A stretch of DNA of 6,687 nucleotides from Gemmatimonadota bacterium (GTDB lineage: Bacteria; Gemmatimonadota; Gemmatimonadetes; Gemmatimonadales; Gemmatimonadaceae). Each line of letters starts with the position of its first letter. Within the stretch, counting starts at the first letter, position 1. Of the stretch, positions 5,950 through 6,687 are shown one piece after another. The position numbers and the translations under genes were made by a program. The DNA is taken from assembly GCA_947475795.1 (NCBI GenBank), contig CANJOX010000179.1:1-6687 (forward strand). The letters run 5' to 3'. The notes under the pieces were generated by a model, which ran no database searches, was not told the DNA's origin, and was given only the letters and a program-made list of their open reading frames with translations.

Positions 5950-6687
5950 GTGATCACACCCCCGATTTCCCGTCTCGCCCTCACGCTGGCGCTGGTCGGC
6001 GCTGCGGGAGTCTCCGCCTGCGTCACCGCGGGATCGAGCGCGCGACCGGGCGATGCGCCCGCCGGCACCGTGGCGACGCCCCCCGCCGCTATCCCTCCCA
6101 CGGGGCGCCGGCCGGAGCCGGTCACACCGCGCATGGAAGTCGCTGAAGCGCCGAAGAATCCCGCCGCGGATGCGCGGTGGGCCGATTCGGTGCTGGCCAC
6201 GCTCTCCCTGCGCCAGAAGGCGGCGCAGATGGTGTGGGTGTGGACGCTCGGCGACTTCACCGCCACCGACATGCCGGGTTTTCTGAGCATCGAACGGCAG
6301 GTACGCGACCTCGAACTGGGCGGCGTGATCGTGTCCGTGGGCGGCCCGCTGGATATCGCGAGCAAGGTCAACGCCCTGCAGCGGGCGGCCACGTTGCCGC
6401 TGCTGGTGGGCGCCGATCTGGAAACCGGTGCGGCGTTCCGCGCGCGGGGCGGCTGGTTCCTGCCCAACGCGATCGAGCTGGGCGGCGCCACCTCGTTCCC
6501 GTATCAGATGGGCATCGGCGCCTCACGCGACACCACGCTCGCGTATGAGATGGGACGCGTGACGGCCATCGAAGGACGCGCCATGGGCATCCACATGGCG
6601 TTCGCGCCGGTGCTCGACGTGAACAACAATCCCAAGAACCCTGTCATCGCGGCGCGCTCGTTCGGCGAAGATCCGGCACTCGTGTCG
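5950..6687 (+). CDS. Glycoside hydrolase family 3 lipoprotein, N-terminal part (3' end outside window)
   Basis: The frame starts at GTG 5950 and is open for 246 codons to the window edge. Residues 1-24 are a lipoprotein signal peptide: MITPPISRLALTLALVG followed by the lipobox VSAC with Cys24. A proline- and alanine-rich linker runs to about residue 70. The GH3 N-terminal TIM-barrel domain begins near 75: LSLRQKAAQMV at 85-95, LGGVIVSVGG, VGADLETG at 153-160, FPYQMGIGASRD, YEMGRVTAIEGRAMGI, FAPVLDVNNNP at 218-228, and ARSFGEDP at 235-242. The catalytic Asp nucleophile and any KHFPGHG-type motif lie beyond the edge, so beta-N-acetylhexosaminidase (NagZ-like) cannot be told apart from beta-glucosidase. 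Lipid anchoring implies action in the periplasm or on the outer membrane, unlike cytoplasmic NagZ. Position 5950 was chosen because the signal peptide begins there; no Shine-Dalgarno sequence precedes it. The first four bases (GTGA) overlap the stop of a 29-codon frame that begins at 5864. The gene is divergent from the porin. Confidence 0.88.
   Translation, partial: MITPPISRLALTLALVGAAGVSACVTAGSSARPGDAPAGTVATPPAAIPPTGRRPEPVTPRMEVAEAPKNPAADARWADSVLATLSLRQKAAQMVWVWTLGDFTATDMPGFLSIERQVRDLELGGVIVSVGGPLDIASKVNALQRAATLPLLVGADLETGAAFRARGGWFLPNAIELGGATSFPYQMGIGASRDTTLAYEMGRVTAIEGRAMGIHMAFAPVLDVNNNPKNPVIAARSFGEDPALVS

Overview
This is a GC-rich window (roughly two thirds G+C by eye) of ordinary bacterial chromosome from a diderm organism. 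Evidence for an outer membrane is a porin ending in an aromatic residue, two lipoboxes and a TonB-plug domain. The style of several proteins (a carboxypeptidase-regulatory/plug protein without a barrel, a GH3 lipoprotein, small lipoproteins with LSAC or VSAC boxes) and the near absence of Shine-Dalgarno sequences suggest Gemmatimonadota (Gemmatimonas-like). That assignment is inference from family resemblance, not from a marker gene. I see no RNA gene, transposon, CRISPR array or phage gene, and no gene-free stretch longer than 300 bases.

Left part, plus strand (1-1293): the last 27 codons of a membrane protein with a C-terminal transmembrane helix. Its stop overlaps the start of a small exported GH23 lytic transglycosylase. 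An SRPBCC/AHSA1-type protein of unknown ligand follows after a short gap.

Middle part, minus strand (5811 down to 1328): four genes in one direction. In transcription order these are an alginate-export-like outer-membrane beta-barrel, a secreted CE4 polysaccharide deacetylase of the HpPgdA/PuuE-like type, a secreted protein with three carboxypeptidase-regulatory-like beta-sandwich domains and a TonB-plug-like domain but no barrel, and a small lipoprotein of unknown function. The first three are closely spaced (66 and 38 nt gaps) and may form an operon. The lipoprotein is 102 nt further on and converges with the SRPBCC gene.

Right part, plus strand (5950 to the window end): the N-terminal 246 residues of a lipoprotein of glycoside hydrolase family 3, divergent from the porin. 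The 138 nt region between them holds a perfect 7-bp inverted repeat in front of the porin, a TAnnTTTG promoter-like box facing the hydrolase, and a 29-codon reading frame whose stop overlaps the hydrolase start.

Almost every gene product here is exported, and the recognisable enzymes act on glycans (transglycosylase, deacetylase, GH3 hydrolase, plus a channel of the polysaccharide/oligosaccharide porin type). The reasonable overall reading is an envelope/cell-wall or glycan-handling neighbourhood. I did not find convincing evidence of a wholly new system. The most interesting points are the porin-deacetylase-plug gene set with its divergent GH3 lipoprotein, and the small regulatory structures between them.
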